From an uncultured Actinomycetes bacterium (GTDB lineage Bacteria > Actinomycetota > Actinomycetes > Nanopelagicales > Nanopelagicaceae): DNA of 13,531 bases. Location of the stretch: assembly GCA_903839585.1 (NCBI GenBank), contig CAIMCU010000124.1, positions 1-13,531 of the forward strand, written 5' to 3'. A program made the position numbers and the translations under genes. Below, one piece after another: positions 7,435-13,531 of the stretch. The notes under the pieces were generated by a model, which saw nothing but the letters and a program-made list of their open reading frames with translations, was not told the origin of the DNA and did no database searches. Every line of letters begins with the position of its first letter. Within the stretch, counting starts at the first letter, position 1.

Positions 7435-10075
7435 GGAGCACAAACTGCATGATCCCGCCATGACGGTAGTAATCAGCCTCACCAGGTGTGTCGATTCGCA
7501 CCTTTGCCATAAAGCTCTTGCCATCTGCGGTGACCTTTACCTCTTTTGGAACTCCACCCGTATTGAGCGCGCTCACTCCCTCAACTGCAAAGGTTTCACT
7601 TCCTGTGAGTCCCAGGCTTTGAGCGCTCTCTCCATCTCTAAACTGCAATGGAAGAACACCCATACCGATCAAGTTTGAACGGTGAATACGTTCGAAACTT
7701 TCAGCGATAACTACGCGAACTCCAAGAAGTGCGGTGCCTTTTGCTGCCCAGTCTCGTGATGAACCAGATCCGTACTCTTTTCCTGCAAGGATAACGAGTG
7801 GAATTCCAGCGGCTTGATAGGCCATCGATGCATCGTAAATAGTCGTCTGCTCTCCCCCATTGAGGAAGTTGCGAGTAAATCCACCCTCAACACCATCAAG
7901 GAGAAGGTTCTTTAAGCGAATATTTGCAAAGGTTCCACGGATCATTACTTCGTGGTTACCACGTCGAGATCCGTAGGAGTTAAAGTCTTTACGATCAACA
8001 CCGTGCTCTTGAAGGTACTTGCCAGCTGGAGAATCAGCTTTAATGTTTCCAGCTGGTGAGATGTGGTCCGTCGTTACTGAGTCACCAAGAATCGCCATAA
8101 CACGTGCGTTAGCGATATCGGTTACAGGCTTTGGTTTTGCCGGCATGCCTTCGAAGTAAGGAGGTTTACGAACATATGTTGATTGTGGATCCCATTCAAA
8201 GGTATTTCCGGTCGGTGTATCTAGAGATTTCCAGCGATGATCGCCATCAAAGACGGTGGCGTAATCCTTCTTAAACATCTCAGATGAGATCGACGAGTCG
8301 ATTACCTCCTGAATCTCCTTGGCGCTTGGCCAAATATCCTTAAGGAGTACAGGATTTCCATCCTTATCGTTACCGAGTGAATCCTTCTCAAAGTCATGGT
8401 TCATAGTTCCAGCTAGTGCATATGCAACAACGAGTGGTGGAGATGCAAGGTAGTTCATCTTCACATCTGGACTAATGCGCCCTTCAAAGTTTCTATTACC
8501 TGAAAGAACAGCCGTTACCGCTAAATCATGCTCATTGATGCTCTTACTAATCTCAACTGGAAGTGGACCAGAGTTTCCAATACAGGTCACACATCCATAG
8601 CCAACTAAGTTAAATCCAAGCTTGTCCATGTACGGTGTTAAGCCTGCACGATCGTAGTAATCGGTCACAACCTTTGATCCAGGAGCAAGGGTTGTCTTTA
8701 CCCAAGGCTTAGTCATCAGCCCACGTTCAACTGCCTTTTTCGCAAGAAGGGCAGCGCCAATCATGACCGATGGATTAGAGGTATTAGTGCAGGAAGTAAT
8801 TGAGGCGATAACAACATCACCATTCTTAATGGTTGTCGCTTGCGAACCAACGTGAATTGGATATGGATCCTTGCCTGTTTTCTCTGTGTAATAGGTAGGC
8901 AAAATCTTTTCAAATGAACTCTTTGATGCGCTCAGTGAGATGCGATCTTGTGGGCGCTTTGGTCCGGAGATAGAAGGTACAACGGTTCCAAGATCTAACT
9001 CGATGTGCTCTGAGTATCGAGGTGAGTTAGCTGGGTCGTGCCACATTCCTTGAACCTTTGCGTACTCTTCAACGAGTGCGACCTGCTCATCAGAACGTCC
9101 TGTAATTCGCAAGTAACGAAGGGTCTCTTCATCGATAGGGAACATTGCACAGGTTGAACCGTACTCAGGGCTCATATTTCCAATCGTGGTTCTATTTGCC
9201 ATTGGGACTGAGGCAACACCAGGTCCGTAAAACTCTACAAACTTTCCAACTACTCCATGCTTGCGAAGGATTTCTGTAATCGTAAGAGCCATATCTGTCG
9301 CGGTAGTTCCCACAGGGAGTTGGCCACTTAACTTGAATCCGACCACACGAGGAATCAACATAGACACAGGCTGACCAAGAAGCGCTGCCTCGGCCTCGAT
9401 TCCGCCGACTCCCCAACCAAGGACTCCAAGTCCATTGACCATTGTTGTGTGTGAATCTGTACCGACGACGGTATCTGGATAGGCGCGAAGAACCCCAGAG
9501 ACTTTACGTGTCATAACTACTCGTGCAAGAAACTCGATATTTACTTGGTGAACAATGCCCGTTCCTGGTGGAACGACCTTTAACTCATCAAATGCACCCT
9601 GTCCCCAACGTAGGAAGCGGTAACGTTCGCGATTTCGCTCGTACTCAACATCTGTGTTCTGTTCAAAGGAGGTATTAGTACCTGAAAAATCGGCAATAAC
9701 TGAGTGGTCGATGACTAACTCTGCTGGCGCTAAAGGATTGATCTTTGAGGCGTCTCCGCCAAGTTCAACGACAGCCTCTCGCATCGTTGCAAGGTCCACA
9801 ACGCAAGGCACTCCAGTGAAGTCCTGCATAAGAACTCTTGCAGGCGTGAATTGAATCTCCGTATCGGGCTCAACTGATGGATCCCATTGGGCAAGAGCTT
9901 TGATGTGATCGGCGGTGATATTCGCGCCATCTTCAGTGCGTAGTAAGTTCTCCAATAAGATTTTTAGCGAGAAAGGTAGCGAGCTAGCACCATCAACCTG
10001 AGAGATGTCGAAGATCTCGAACTCTTGGCTACCAACCTTTAACGACCGCTTTGTTCCTAGTGAATTCTTACTCAT
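7415..10075 (-). CDS. acnA: Aconitate hydratase (aconitase A)
   Basis: A [4Fe-4S] enzyme that isomerises citrate to isocitrate in the TCA cycle. It has 886 residues, typical of the monomeric AcnA/IRP1 class. The cluster ligands are Cys429 ([11 protein letters not shown]), Cys495 and Cys498 ([11 protein letters not shown]), with the spacing of IRP1. Substrate-site segments include QDFTGVP (85-91) and DSHT (207-210). In the swivel domain, after a linker around 620-650, [15 protein letters not shown] and [13 protein letters not shown] are present. The protein ends [18 protein letters not shown]. The ATG at 10075 is preceded by AGAGGG 10 bp upstream. The gene lies 37 bp after the methyltransferase stop, with an operator-like palindrome in between, so it probably has its own regulated promoter. 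The last codons double as a hairpin that is repeated downstream. No acnR gene follows here, unlike the corynebacterial and mycobacterial arrangement known to me. Confidence 0.97.
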   Translation of the reverse strand: MSKNSLGTKRSLKVGSQEFEIFDISQVDGASSLPFSLKILLENLLRTEDGANITADHIKALAQWDPSVEPDTEIQFTPARVLMQDFTGVPCVVDLATMREAVVELGGDASKINPLAPAELVIDHSVIADFSGTNTSFEQNTDVEYERNRERYRFLRWGQGAFDELKVVPPGTGIVHQVNIEFLARVVMTRKVSGVLRAYPDTVVGTDSHTTMVNGLGVLGWGVGGIEAEAALLGQPVSMLIPRVVGFKLSGQLPVGTTATDMALTITEILRKHGVVGKFVEFYGPGVASVPMANRTTIGNMSPEYGSTCAMFPIDEETLRYLRITGRSDEQVALVEEYAKVQGMWHDPANSPRYSEHIELDLGTVVPSISGPKRPQDRISLSASKSSFEKILPTYYTEKTGKDPYPIHVGSQATTIKNGDVVIASITSCTNTSNPSVMIGAALLAKKAVERGLMTKPWVKTTLAPGSKVVTDYYDRAGLTPYMDKLGFNLVGYGCVTCIGNSGPLPVEISKSINEHDLAVTAVLSGNRNFEGRISPDVKMNYLASPPLVVAYALAGTMNHDFEKDSLGNDKDGNPVLLKDIWPSAKEIQEVIDSSISSEMFKKDYATVFDGDHRWKSLDTPTGNTFEWDPQSTYVRKPPYFEGMPAKPKPVTDIANARVMAILGDSVTTDHISPAGNIKADSPAGKYLQEHGVDRKDFNSYGSRRGNHEVMIRGTFANIRLKNLLLDGVEGGFTRNFLNGGEQTTIYDASMAYQAAGIPLVILAGKEYGSGSSRDWAAKGTALLGVRVVIAESFERIHRSNLIGMGVLPLQFRDGESAQSLGLTGSETFAVEGVSALNTGGVPKEVKVTADGKSFMAKVRIDTPGEADYYRHGGIMQFVLRQLLAN

Positions 10076-10085
10076 GGTTGGTTAT

Positions 10086-10091
10086 CCCTCT
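10086..10091 (-). promoter_or_regulatory. Ribosome binding site of aconitase
   Basis: On the minus strand AGAGGG lies 10 bp before the ATG at 10075. This shows that the aconitase mRNA has a leader, in contrast to the leaderless-looking starts of dxs, the methyltransferase and the first trkA gene. Confidence 0.55.
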
Positions 10092-10102
10092 TTAATCGCA
10101 TT

Positions 10103-10120
10103 TATCTTGACGTCAAGATA
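10103..10120. promoter_or_regulatory. 18-bp palindromic operator-like site in front of aconitase
   Basis: TATCTTGACGTCAAGATA is a perfect palindrome, 28 bp before the aconitase ATG. It straddles the TGA of the upstream methyltransferase gene (stop at 10115-10113). A -10-like TAAGGT on the minus strand (10120-10125) abuts it, so transcription would start inside the palindrome and a bound dimer would block it. Size and symmetry suit a MarR-family operator. The Streptomyces MarR-type regulator TamR is, as I recall, reported to control aconitase and other TCA genes, so a TamR-like protein is a candidate; this link is inference. Confidence 0.6.
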
Positions 10121-11342
10121 CCTTAATCGGTGTAAATAAGGCAACAGATTCGATGTGGTGGGTCATTGGGAATAGGTCGTAAGCGCTCAGTGAATCCATG
10201 GAGTACCCATACTCTTCGAGGTAGGTCACATCCCTTGCTAGGGCCGCCGGATCGCAAGCGACATAAACAATGGCTCGAGGTGCCAGAGCACTAGCATGTT
10301 GGAGAACCTCGCGACCTGCACCTTCACGTGGTGGATCAAGAACGATTACATCAGCCTGTGCGAACCTAGGAAGAATCTTTCCTACATCTCCTGTGTGAAC
10401 ACCAACGTTTGCACGCCCTGAAAAGTTTCGGGTGGCATCGGCTGTTGCGGCCTTACTGCCTTCGACCAAGTCAACTCTTCCACCCTGACCAACTGCATCA
10501 AGTAAAACAGATGTGAACAAACCCACTCCACCGTAAAGATCGAGAATCTTTTCACCTAATAATGGTTTTGCTAGTTCGAGTACCGCTTTGGTCAAGACTT
10601 GCGGAGCTTTTTCATGGCTCTGCCAAAAGGCTTTTTGGCTAACCTCTAAAACCTTCTCCCCAACCTTGTAATGCGCTGGATCTGGTCCACTTATGAGATC
10701 AAGAGGGCCTTCAACTCGAGCAGCACCTGATGCAACGGTAACCTCGCCTGTATTGGAAAGTGAGATCTCAATACGTTGATTGCCTTTCCACTTCTTAGAG
10801 GCTAACTCCGGCAGATTTAGACCTTGCGCAGCGATACGACAATCTGTAATCGGTACAACCGAGTGCGACCTTGATTTATAGAATCCAAGATTTCCAGAGT
10901 TTGTGGTGACCGCTCCGAAGTGGGTGCGCCATCCAAGAGATGGTCCAACTTCGATGACCTCAACATCTACCTGCTTCTTTGCAATTCTGGCAAATGATTC
11001 AATGATTACATCCCGTTTTAACTCTCGCTGTCGCGCCGGAGTTATGTGCTGAAAATCGCACCCTCCACAGCCTTTAGCGTGTGCGTATACGCAAGGTGCC
11101 GTAGCTCGATCTACCGAAGGCGTGATGACTTCCACAACATCGCCTCGATTAAATGAAGATCCCACACTCGTTAACTCGACTACGCACTCTTCGCCAGGAA
11201 TTGCATGGCGTACAAAGATAACCGCACCGAGGTGTCGGGCGATGAAGTGGCCTCCGTGAGCAACCTTCTCGATGGTGACCGAGAACCTATCCCCGACTTT
11301 CAGGCTGGCTCTGTGCCCATTGGATTCCGTGTGAGTTGCCAT
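10113..11342 (-). CDS. TrmA/RlmD-family RNA (uracil-5-)-methyltransferase with TRAM domain and Fe-S cluster
   Basis: A SAM-dependent enzyme that methylates C5 of a uridine in RNA, most likely 23S rRNA (RlmC/RlmD type). It has 409 residues. An N-terminal TRAM RNA-binding domain (about 14-75) includes VGDRFSVTIEKVAHGGHFIA. Four Cys for a [4Fe-4S] cluster are Cys84, Cys92, Cys95 (CVYAHAKGCGGC) and Cys168. The SAM-binding loop is DLYGGVGLF (268-276), the family motif DPPREGAG (336-343), the nucleophile Cys363 in VACDP, and the general base Glu398 in HHIESVALF. All catalytic elements are intact. The exact target base (m5U747, m5U1939 or tRNA U54) cannot be read from the sequence; the TRAM domain and cluster favour rRNA. 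The ATG at 11342 has a TAGGCT box 7 bp upstream and no Shine-Dalgarno sequence. It is divergent from trkA. Confidence 0.9.
   Translation of the reverse strand: MATHTESNGHRASLKVGDRFSVTIEKVAHGGHFIARHLGAVIFVRHAIPGEECVVELTSVGSSFNRGDVVEVITPSVDRATAPCVYAHAKGCGGCDFQHITPARQRELKRDVIIESFARIAKKQVDVEVIEVGPSLGWRTHFGAVTTNSGNLGFYKSRSHSVVPITDCRIAAQGLNLPELASKKWKGNQRIEISLSNTGEVTVASGAARVEGPLDLISGPDPAHYKVGEKVLEVSQKAFWQSHEKAPQVLTKAVLELAKPLLGEKILDLYGGVGLFTSVLLDAVGQGGRVDLVEGSKAATADATRNFSGRANVGVHTGDVGKILPRFAQADVIVLDPPREGAGREVLQHASALAPRAIVYVACDPAALARDVTYLEEYGYSMDSLSAYDLFPMTHHIESVALFTPIKVS
10120..10125 (-). promoter_or_regulatory. Candidate -10 box of aconitase
   Basis: TAAGGT on the minus strand lies in the last codons of the methyltransferase gene and touches the 18-bp palindrome. 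Its predicted start near 10113-10112 gives a leader of about 37 nt that includes the AGAGGG ribosome site. No -35 box is convincing. Confidence 0.3.
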
Positions 11343-11349
11343 GAAGGTA

Positions 11350-11355
11350 AGCCTA
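11350..11355 (-). promoter_or_regulatory. Candidate -10 box of the methyltransferase gene
   Basis: TAGGCT on the minus strand ends 7 bp before the ATG at 11342, the distance expected for a leaderless transcript. It occupies one side of a 32-bp divergent spacer. Any -35 contacts would fall at the start of the opposing trkA gene; none is recognisable. Confidence 0.45.
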
Positions 11356-11361
11356 AGGGTG

Positions 11362-11367
11362 TAAGTT
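11362..11367 (+). promoter_or_regulatory. Candidate -10 box of the first trkA gene
   Basis: TAAGTT ends 7 bp before the GTG at 11375, again leaderless spacing and with no Shine-Dalgarno sequence. Only 6 bp separate it from the divergent TAGGCT box, so the two promoters must share DNA and RNA polymerase could scarcely occupy both at once. Confidence 0.45.
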
Positions 11368-11374
11368 CTACCTT

Positions 11375-12040
11375 GTGCACGTAGTCATTATGGGATGCGG
11401 TCGAGTTGGTTCTAGCTTGGCCACCGAACTTGAGGCGGCTGGACACTCAGTCGCTGTCATCGATAAATCCCGAGAAGCTTTCCGTCGTTTAGGTCCAGAC
11501 TTTAAGGGACGTACGGTCAGCGGAATAGGCTTCGATCGCGACACCTTGCTTGAAGCTGGAGTCGAAACCGCTGATGCCTTTGCTGCAGTCAGTGATGGCG
11601 ATAACTCAAATATTCTTGCCGCGCGAGTTGCTCGCGAAAACTTTGGAGTCTCTAACGTAGTGGCACGAATCTACGATCCAGGTCGAGCAGAGATTTACCA
11701 GCGCTTAGGAATTCCTACGGTAGCGACCGTCATTTGGGCCACCGATCAAATTCTGCGACGCATTATTCCCGAAGGCTCACGCTCTGAGTGGCGCGATGCA
11801 ACAGGCACTGTGCAGTTGGTAGAGGTACACCCACATGCATCTTGGTTTGGACAGCCTGTCAGCGAGATTGAAAAGTTAACAAACTCTCGCATCGCCTTTG
11901 TTACACGCTTAGGCGAAGGCCTATTGCCAGATGATCACATCGTCTTGCAAGAAGGAGATCTCATCCATGTAGTTGTACTCAAGAGCGATGTCGCTAAGGT
12001 TGAAAAGGCTTACGCCACCGCTTTGTTGGAGAAGCCATGA
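11375..12040 (+). CDS. TrkA/RCK-type potassium uptake regulatory protein (CeoB-like)
   Basis: A cytoplasmic gating subunit of Trk/Ktr potassium transporters, which binds NAD(H) or adenine nucleotides. It has 221 residues in one RCK unit. The N-terminal Rossmann domain (about 1-125) has GCGRVGSS at 7-14 and the ribose-binding acidic Asp30 (VIDKS). The C-terminal RCK_C domain lies at about 140-217. The GTG at 11375 puts the nucleotide loop at the usual position and has a -10-like box 7 bp upstream. Its stop overlaps the next trkA start (ATGA), so the two are co-translated and probably form a hetero-oligomeric ring, as proposed for the mycobacterial CeoB/CeoC pair. No TrkH/KtrB membrane subunit is in the window. 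Confidence 0.9.
   Translation: MHVVIMGCGRVGSSLATELEAAGHSVAVIDKSREAFRRLGPDFKGRTVSGIGFDRDTLLEAGVETADAFAAVSDGDNSNILAARVARENFGVSNVVARIYDPGRAEIYQRLGIPTVATVIWATDQILRRIIPEGSRSEWRDATGTVQLVEVHPHASWFGQPVSEIEKLTNSRIAFVTRLGEGLLPDDHIVLQEGDLIHVVVLKSDVAKVEKAYATALLEKP
12028..12034 (+). promoter_or_regulatory. Ribosome binding site of the second trkA gene
   Basis: GGAGAAG ends 2 bp before the ATG at 12037; its GGAG core ends 5 bp before that codon, inside the last codons of the first gene. It supports the ATGA overlap start. As with fadB, the internal gene of the operon has a Shine-Dalgarno sequence while the first gene does not. Confidence 0.6.
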
Positions 12041-12696
12041 GAATCGCTATTGCAGGGGCAGGCAACGTAGGCCGAGCGATCGCCCGCGAACTATTAGATA
12101 ACGGCCATCAAGTTCTTCTTATCGACCGAGATCCAAAAGCCCTCAAAATGGAGAGCGTTCCCGATGCTGAGTGGCTCATGGCCGATGCATGTGAAATTAC
12201 ATCACTTGATAAGGCTTTGCTAGCTAGCTGTCAGGTTCTTGTCGCCGCAACTGGTGATGACAAGGTAAATCTTGTGACCTCGCTCTTAGCTAAAACTGAG
12301 TACGGAGTCCCCCGTGTTGTAGCTCGCATTAATCATCCAAAGAATGAGTGGATGTTTGATTCAGCATGGGGAGTTGATGTAGCCGTATCTACACCGCGAA
12401 TTATCTCAGCCCTTGTTGAAGAGGCTGTAAGCGTTGGTGATGTAGTCCGACTCTTTAGCTTTAGAAAGGGTCAGGCTAACTTGGTTGAGCTAACCCTGCC
12501 TGATTCATCATCATGTATCGGTAAGACGGTCGAAGAGATTTCACTTCCAGTAGATGCATCTCTCGCCGCAATTGTTCGTGATGGTCGAGTATTTTCCCCA
12601 ACACCCACAGATGTCTTTAGCGCAGGCGATGAACTTCTCTTTGTAGCCTCTGCTACCGCTGAGGGTCTTATTAAATCCTGCTTTATCGCAGATTAA
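12037..12696 (+). CDS. Second TrkA/RCK-type potassium uptake regulatory protein (CeoC-like)
   Basis: This is a 219-residue paralogue of the preceding protein with the same layout. The Rossmann loop is GAGNVGRA at 7-14, with Asp30 in LIDRD. DACEITSLDKA and VAATGDDKVNLVTS give the rest of the RCK_N fold, and an RCK_C domain lies at about 135-215. It differs enough from its neighbour that the pair is old, not a recent duplication. It is translated from an ATGA overlap with the first gene. Its TAA stop shares the palindrome TTAA with the stop of the convergent DUF3159 gene, leaving no spacer. Role and ligand are inferred from the family; the membrane partner must be encoded elsewhere. Confidence 0.9.
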   Translation: MRIAIAGAGNVGRAIARELLDNGHQVLLIDRDPKALKMESVPDAEWLMADACEITSLDKALLASCQVLVAATGDDKVNLVTSLLAKTEYGVPRVVARINHPKNEWMFDSAWGVDVAVSTPRIISALVEEAVSVGDVVRLFSFRKGQANLVELTLPDSSSCIGKTVEEISLPVDASLAAIVRDGRVFSPTPTDVFSAGDELLFVASATAEGLIKSCFIAD

Positions 12697-13307
12697 CTCT
12701 CCGCTTTAACCGTTGGAACATCCTTCAAAATAAGCCAGGTTCCGTACCCAGTCGCTATAAATAGTGGGTACCCCATTGCTAGGTTTACAGTTCCCAAAAG
12801 GTTCACATTTCCACTTCTGTAAATCGGATACTGAACCGCGATGCGAGCAAAGAACATTGCAACCCATAACCAGCCTGCTCGAATGTATGCGCGTTTACGC
12901 TCTGGATGATTGCGCCATAAGAGATTCTCGCCAAGTATGGGGCCTAGCAATAATCCAAGGAGTGGCCAACCCGCTAAATTTGCAATGAGGTAGGCGCTTC
13001 CGTAAGCCAGATTTGTTAGCAACTTAGGAATATACAGATCACTTGCGTTGCCGGTGCGATTAGCAAACCAGGCGCAGATGAGTGAGCCGATAAAGCCAGA
13101 TACTGCGTGCTGCAAAGTGTCCCGCTTAGCCAATCTAACAATCGTTAAGCTCGCAGAGATTATTAGAGATGCGATGAGAGCCGTGCGTAAATCCTTCGAT
13201 ACATTAAAGACGACAAGAAATACTACCGATGGAACCCCTGAGTCAATTAGCCCTTTCTTGCCACCAAAGGCTGCTAATACCTTGTCACGATCTTCATGTG
13301 AGTTCAT
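12693..13307 (-). CDS. DUF3159 integral membrane protein
   Basis: A 204-residue membrane protein of the actinobacterial family DUF3159, whose function I do not know. Hydrophobic segments are at about 24-36, 42-59, 67-82, 98-126, 144-160 and 168-194, giving roughly six passes. Family-like segments are FGGKKGLIDSGVPSVVF near the N-terminus, VRLAKRDTLQHAVSGF (57-72) and a central LLGPILGE followed by WRNHPERKRAYIRAGWLW (131-148). The conserved charged Arg and Asp residues sit in loops. The ATG at 13307 overlaps the dut stop as ATGA, so it is translated with dut. The same family is found between dut and the trkA pair in mycobacteria, as far as I recall. The recurring neighbourhood is the main clue, and no role can be deduced from it. 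Confidence 0.8.
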   Translation of the reverse strand: MNSHEDRDKVLAAFGGKKGLIDSGVPSVVFLVVFNVSKDLRTALIASLIISASLTIVRLAKRDTLQHAVSGFIGSLICAWFANRTGNASDLYIPKLLTNLAYGSAYLIANLAGWPLLGLLLGPILGENLLWRNHPERKRAYIRAGWLWVAMFFARIAVQYPIYRSGNVNLLGTVNLAMGYPLFIATGYGTWLILKDVPTVKAES

Positions 13308-13531
13308 GTGCGCCCCGTTGAACCGAATCCATCGCCTGCACGTTCTGAACCAGGAAGGGAGTTGACCTCAATGAACTCTGCCCGTTCGACTCTTTGAATT
13401 ACAAGTTGTGCGATGCGATCGCCCCTTTTAAAGGAGACGCTCTCACGTGGATCGTGGTTGATGAGAATAACTTGGAGCTCTCCTCGATACCCCGCATCAA
13501 CGGTACCGGGAGCGTTAACCATGGTGACTCC
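13304..13531 (-). CDS. dut: dUTP diphosphatase, C-terminal part (gene runs off the right edge)
   Basis: The trimeric dUTPase hydrolyses dUTP to dUMP and pyrophosphate, keeping uracil out of DNA and supplying dTMP synthesis. The last 75 codons are visible. Motif 3 is GTVDAGYRGEL, with the catalytic Asp and the Tyr that discriminates against ribose. Motif 4 is RGDRIAQLVI, and the mobile C-terminal motif 5 RAGDGFGSTG closes over the active site. The frame stays open to the window end (reading GVTMVNAPG), so the ATG at 13522 is internal; about half of a usual 145-160-residue protein is outside. The stop overlaps the DUF3159 start. In many actinobacteria a DUF3710 gene and an OB-fold gene follow dut; here they are absent and DUF3159 follows at once. 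Confidence 0.95.
   Translation of the reverse strand, partial: GVTMVNAPGTVDAGYRGELQVILINHDPRESVSFKRGDRIAQLVIQRVERAEFIEVNSLPGSERAGDGFGSTGRT

Noticed and set aside
7409..7678. 89-residue plus-strand open frame at the end of aconitase
   Set aside because: It is antisense to the conserved aconitase C-terminal domain and begins in the hairpin repeat; no supporting features.
10107..10116. TTGACGTCAA read as a plain -35 box (TTGACG)
   Set aside because: No acceptable -10 box lies 16-18 bp downstream on the minus strand (TAAAGA is poor and would start transcription at the ribosome site); the palindrome is better explained as an operator.
13048..13365. 105-residue plus-strand open frame across DUF3159 and dut
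   Set aside because: It is antisense to two recognised genes and has no homology that I can see.

Overview
The window is an almost gap-free, roughly 45-50 % G+C actinobacterial chromosome segment carrying housekeeping genes. A foreign, very AT-rich scrap of about 258 bp is attached at its left end. The protein types suggest Actinobacteria: FadB of the GAGLMASQ type, paired single-RCK TrkA proteins, DUF3159, an HRDC RNase D, a methyltransferase with a Cys-x7-Cys-x2-Cys cluster, and a monomeric 886-residue aconitase. So does the gene set itself: RNase D, fadA-fadB, dxs, aconitase, methyltransferase, trkA-trkA, DUF3159 and dut also lie near each other in other actinobacteria. The moderate G+C, very short gaps, overlapping genes and apparently leaderless promoters fit a streamlined lineage such as the freshwater Nanopelagicales (acI). 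That assignment is inference.

Left edge (1 to about 258): 24 % G+C by hand count over the first 240 bases. It holds the C-terminal half of a eukaryote-type glucosamine-6-phosphate N-acetyltransferase (GNA1) on the minus strand. This gene and the plus-strand RNase D gene are both broken at the same point, head to head, within 2-3 bp. I read this as a chimeric join from assembly, whole-genome amplification or cloning, not as biology of the host.

Plus-strand block (259-5469): 3' part of RNase D, a hairpin, an FTR1/EfeU-type iron permease, then the fatty-acid beta-oxidation pair fadA-fadB (thiolase plus hydratase/dehydrogenase), which overlap by 1 bp. Minus-strand block (5408-11342): methyltransferase, then aconitase, then dxs in transcription order; dxs overlaps the end of fadB by 62 bp tail to tail. 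Beta-oxidation yields acetyl-CoA, aconitase works in the TCA cycle, and DXS draws pyruvate and glyceraldehyde-3-phosphate into isoprenoid synthesis, so the middle of the window is central carbon metabolism. A second plus-strand pair (11375-12696) encodes two TrkA/RCK potassium-uptake regulators. It is divergent from the methyltransferase across only 32 bp. The right end (12693-13531) is a minus-strand dut-DUF3159 pair, with dut running off the window.

No defence system, phage, IS element, CRISPR array, tRNA or rRNA was seen, and I do not find a new multi-gene system. The points worth a second look are mostly non-coding: a perfect 18-bp operator-like palindrome in front of aconitase; a duplicated hairpin whose first copy encodes the aconitase C-terminus; an inverted repeat flanking the fadA promoter region; and a recurring TANNNT box 6-7 bp before start codons that suggests leaderless transcripts. 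There is no gene-free stretch longer than 300 bases; the largest internal gap is about 75 bp.
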